A DNA stretch of 64,000 nt from an uncultured Candidatus Melainabacteria bacterium (GTDB taxonomy: Bacteria; Cyanobacteriota; Vampirovibrionia; Gastranaerophilales; Gastranaerophilaceae): the NCBI GenBank assembly GCA_949841365.1, contig CATKZI010000007.1, forward strand, positions 1 through 64,000. The letters run 5' to 3'. Positions 62,386 to 64,000 of the stretch are shown in pieces. The translations under genes and the position numbers were made by a program. The first letter of the stretch is position 1, and every line of letters begins with the position of its first letter. Under the pieces are notes generated by a model, which saw only the letters and a list, made by a program, of their open reading frames with translations, searched no databases and was not told where the DNA came from.

Positions 62386-64000
62386 AAATTATATTCAGGA
62401 ATTACAAACGGAGCGTTGTTTGCATCTTTTTCAACAAATGCAAGATAATATTCCATAGCTTTATCTTTGGTTTCGTTATAAAATTTGTCGTCTATAAATT
62501 TCTTATGAAGTTCAGTTCTTTCTCCCGAATAATTTCCGAGGTTTTCTGCATAAGTTTCAATTATACCTTTGTCAGAACCGCCTCCGTAGGCTTTTGTTTT
62601 GGCATCAGTTCCTGATGGACGGATTTCGATATATTTGTCGGTAAATTCCAGATAAGTTCCGTCGCCGACAAATTTTATTGAAACAAGGTTGTCAAAAATA
62701 AGGCTTTTGAATGCATCATTCAAAACTTCTTTTACGTTATCAAGTGTCATTTTACCCTCTTTAACCCCCATTGCCATAGAAAGATAGAACAAATCATTTT
62801 TTGTACGTTTTGCTTCACCTTCAATTTTAGCAGTTTTGAGTTTATTAATATCAGGTTCGGATTCGTTGTAATAAGCGATATCAACGCGGGTGTCAAAACG
62901 TCCGATAATTTCATTTTCATCAAATATTTGAACAAGATATTCAGACAGCGGAGTTTTATCTAATTTGGAAATTAGGGCTGATGCTACAATAATTGCTTCT
63001 GTCGCAGATTTCTCTCTCATTGCAACAGCGCATCTGCCATGTTGTGATTTGATAAGTTCTTCCGTGCCCATAATCATTCCGCCGGATTCTTCTCCGCCAA
63101 ACAATAATCTCGGGTCTTGTCCAAGTTTAATCGAGTTTGCGAAAACATCATCCACTACAACTTCTTTGCCTAATTGTGCTTCAACTTTTTTCATAATATT
63201 AGCGATTTCTTTGAAGCCTACGGGAACGTTAACAACTTTTACATCGTTTTTCTTTGCCCATTCATCCCAAGAAATTGCAGAAGCTGTTGTTTTAATCATA
63301 AATCTCGGATGTTTATTCCATAACCCCTGCGCTTTTAATTGTTTTGCCCAGAAATCCATAAGCATTAAAAATGCCTGATTTGCAGTAAATACTGTCAAAA
63401 TTGTGTCGTGGTTTAATTGAATATAATCAATTCCTGCTTTTTCAAGTTCAGAAATTCTTGAAACGCTTTCTGTCTGAGTGATTGTGAGTCTGTCATGGTC
63501 AGGGTCTGTGATTAAAACGGCAGTACCAATCGGCATATCTTTTAATTTTTCGTCGTAATGCATTGTTTCTATTACAGGGAAAAACTTTTCACCGTTTTCT
63601 CTTTTTGCAATAACTGTCGCATCAACTGAATAATCGTAGAAAGTGCCGTTTTTATTATATTTCCCGATTGAATGGAAAAACGGATCTTCTTCAATATTAA
63701 ACCATACAAATTTGTCTGAAATGCCGAGTTTTTTTAATACTCTGCTTAATGTTCTGTATGCAGAACCGCCGACGTTTTCGATAACAATTTTGCCATTTAA
63801 ATCTTTTATTAAATCAAGACTGCTTTTTTGTGCAACTCCTGATTTTAAATATTCAACATACAAATCAACACCGTCATCAACATTTGAGAGAACTTTTTCG
63901 TCAATTAACGGATTATCCTGTGCTGAAATTTTGATTTCGTAAGTTCCGTTCTTTTCTGTTTCATCAAAAATCTGTTGAATTTTATTAACAAATTCCATTG
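62382..64000 (-). CDS. Phosphoglucomutase/phosphomannomutase, 5' end outside window
   Basis: The frame stays open to the right edge, and the visible 538 codons lack the phosphoserine motif (T-A-S-H-N-P) of domain 1. The N-terminus is therefore missing and the ATG at 63,998 is internal. Present are the metal-binding loop TDPDHDRLTIT near visible residue 164, the sugar-binding GGEESGGM near 297 and the phosphate-binding RPSGTDAK near 453. It interconverts hexose 1- and 6-phosphates for polysaccharide or glycogen synthesis. Convergent with the SulP gene. Confidence 0.93.
   Translation of the reverse strand, partial: MEFVNKIQQIFDETEKNGTYEIKISAQDNPLIDEKVLSNVDDGVDLYVEYLKSGVAQKSSLDLIKDLNGKIVIENVGGSAYRTLSRVLKKLGISDKFVWFNIEEDPFFHSIGKYNKNGTFYDYSVDATVIAKRENGEKFFPVIETMHYDEKLKDMPIGTAVLITDPDHDRLTITQTESVSRISELEKAGIDYIQLNHDTILTVFTANQAFLMLMDFWAKQLKAQGLWNKHPRFMIKTTASAISWDEWAKKNDVKVVNVPVGFKEIANIMKKVEAQLGKEVVVDDVFANSIKLGQDPRLLFGGEESGGMIMGTEELIKSQHGRCAVAMREKSATEAIIVASALISKLDKTPLSEYLVQIFDENEIIGRFDTRVDIAYYNESEPDINKLKTAKIEGEAKRTKNDLFYLSMAMGVKEGKMTLDNVKEVLNDAFKSLIFDNLVSIKFVGDGTYLEFTDKYIEIRPSGTDAKTKAYGGGSDKGIIETYAENLGNYSGERTELHKKFIDDKFYNETKDKAMEYYLAFVEKDANNAPFVIPEYNF

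Overview
The window is AT-rich (roughly one third G+C by eye), gene-dense bacterial chromosome. It most resembles an anaerobic, non-photosynthetic relative of cyanobacteria (Vampirovibrionia/Melainabacteria, order Gastranaerophilales). The reasons are fermentative pyruvate:ferredoxin oxidoreductase and Etf/Nfn-type flavoproteins, a prepilin of the 'FTLAEVLVTLGIIGVVSA' type, several lineage-type proteins with a short N-terminal Pro/Val-x-Phe-x-Gly/Ala motif, and diaminopimelate/LPS-type envelope genes without respiratory genes. This placement is inference from gene content; no rRNA gene is present.

Region 1-10.7 kb is accessory DNA. It holds a restriction-modification operon (N6-adenine methyltransferase with a zinc ribbon, D12-class methyltransferase, DUF3883-type nuclease running off the left edge), a CoiA-like nuclease, a metallophosphoesterase, and a Mu-type transposition module (MuA-like transposase, MuB-like ATPase, a third HTH protein). 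Clustered CGGACA repeats precede a junction at about 10,712. Immediately beyond it lies the 3' part of an M48 metallopeptidase gene that lacks its 5' end and carries a frameshift. The missing 5' part is nowhere to the left in this window, so the whole 10.7 kb may be one large Mu-like element with a defence cargo; the left end is unresolved.

Region 12-20 kb: an acyltransferase gene containing a run of ten G (a likely phase-variation switch), an exported protein, a BlaI-type repressor with a strong inverted-repeat operator candidate and two following genes, radA, a pilin-like protein, and gap (GAPDH).

Region 20-35.6 kb: a minus-strand run mtaB - NfnA/SudB-like reductase - a 59-residue four-cysteine protein - etfB - etfA - purA - M16 peptidase, then nifJ (PFOR), a RelA/SpoT-domain protein and an RlmD-like rRNA methyltransferase. 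Together these outline ferredoxin/flavin-based redox metabolism.

Region 35.7-50.8 kb: two adjacent M15 peptidases, tRNA-Val, small exported proteins, a PHP phosphoesterase, a primary-type sigma factor, recN, lysA-cdaA-yitT, a pair of coupled membrane proteins, and two glycosyltransferases.

Region 50.8-64 kb: pgpH-ybeY-dgkA (with cdaA, both synthesis and breakdown of c-di-AMP), a stand-alone OLD-like TOPRIM protein, a papain-like candidate peptidase, a 5'-nucleotidase without a Sec signal, a FliA-like sigma factor beside flhB, deoC, a SulP transporter and a phosphoglucomutase cut by the right edge.

The most novel signals are (i) the possible defence-carrying Mu-like element, (ii) a shared N-terminal motif on otherwise unrelated proteins, coupled to (iii) a recurring TAGCAAA..TTTT motif 16-52 nt upstream of many of their genes, and (iv) the poly-G tract.
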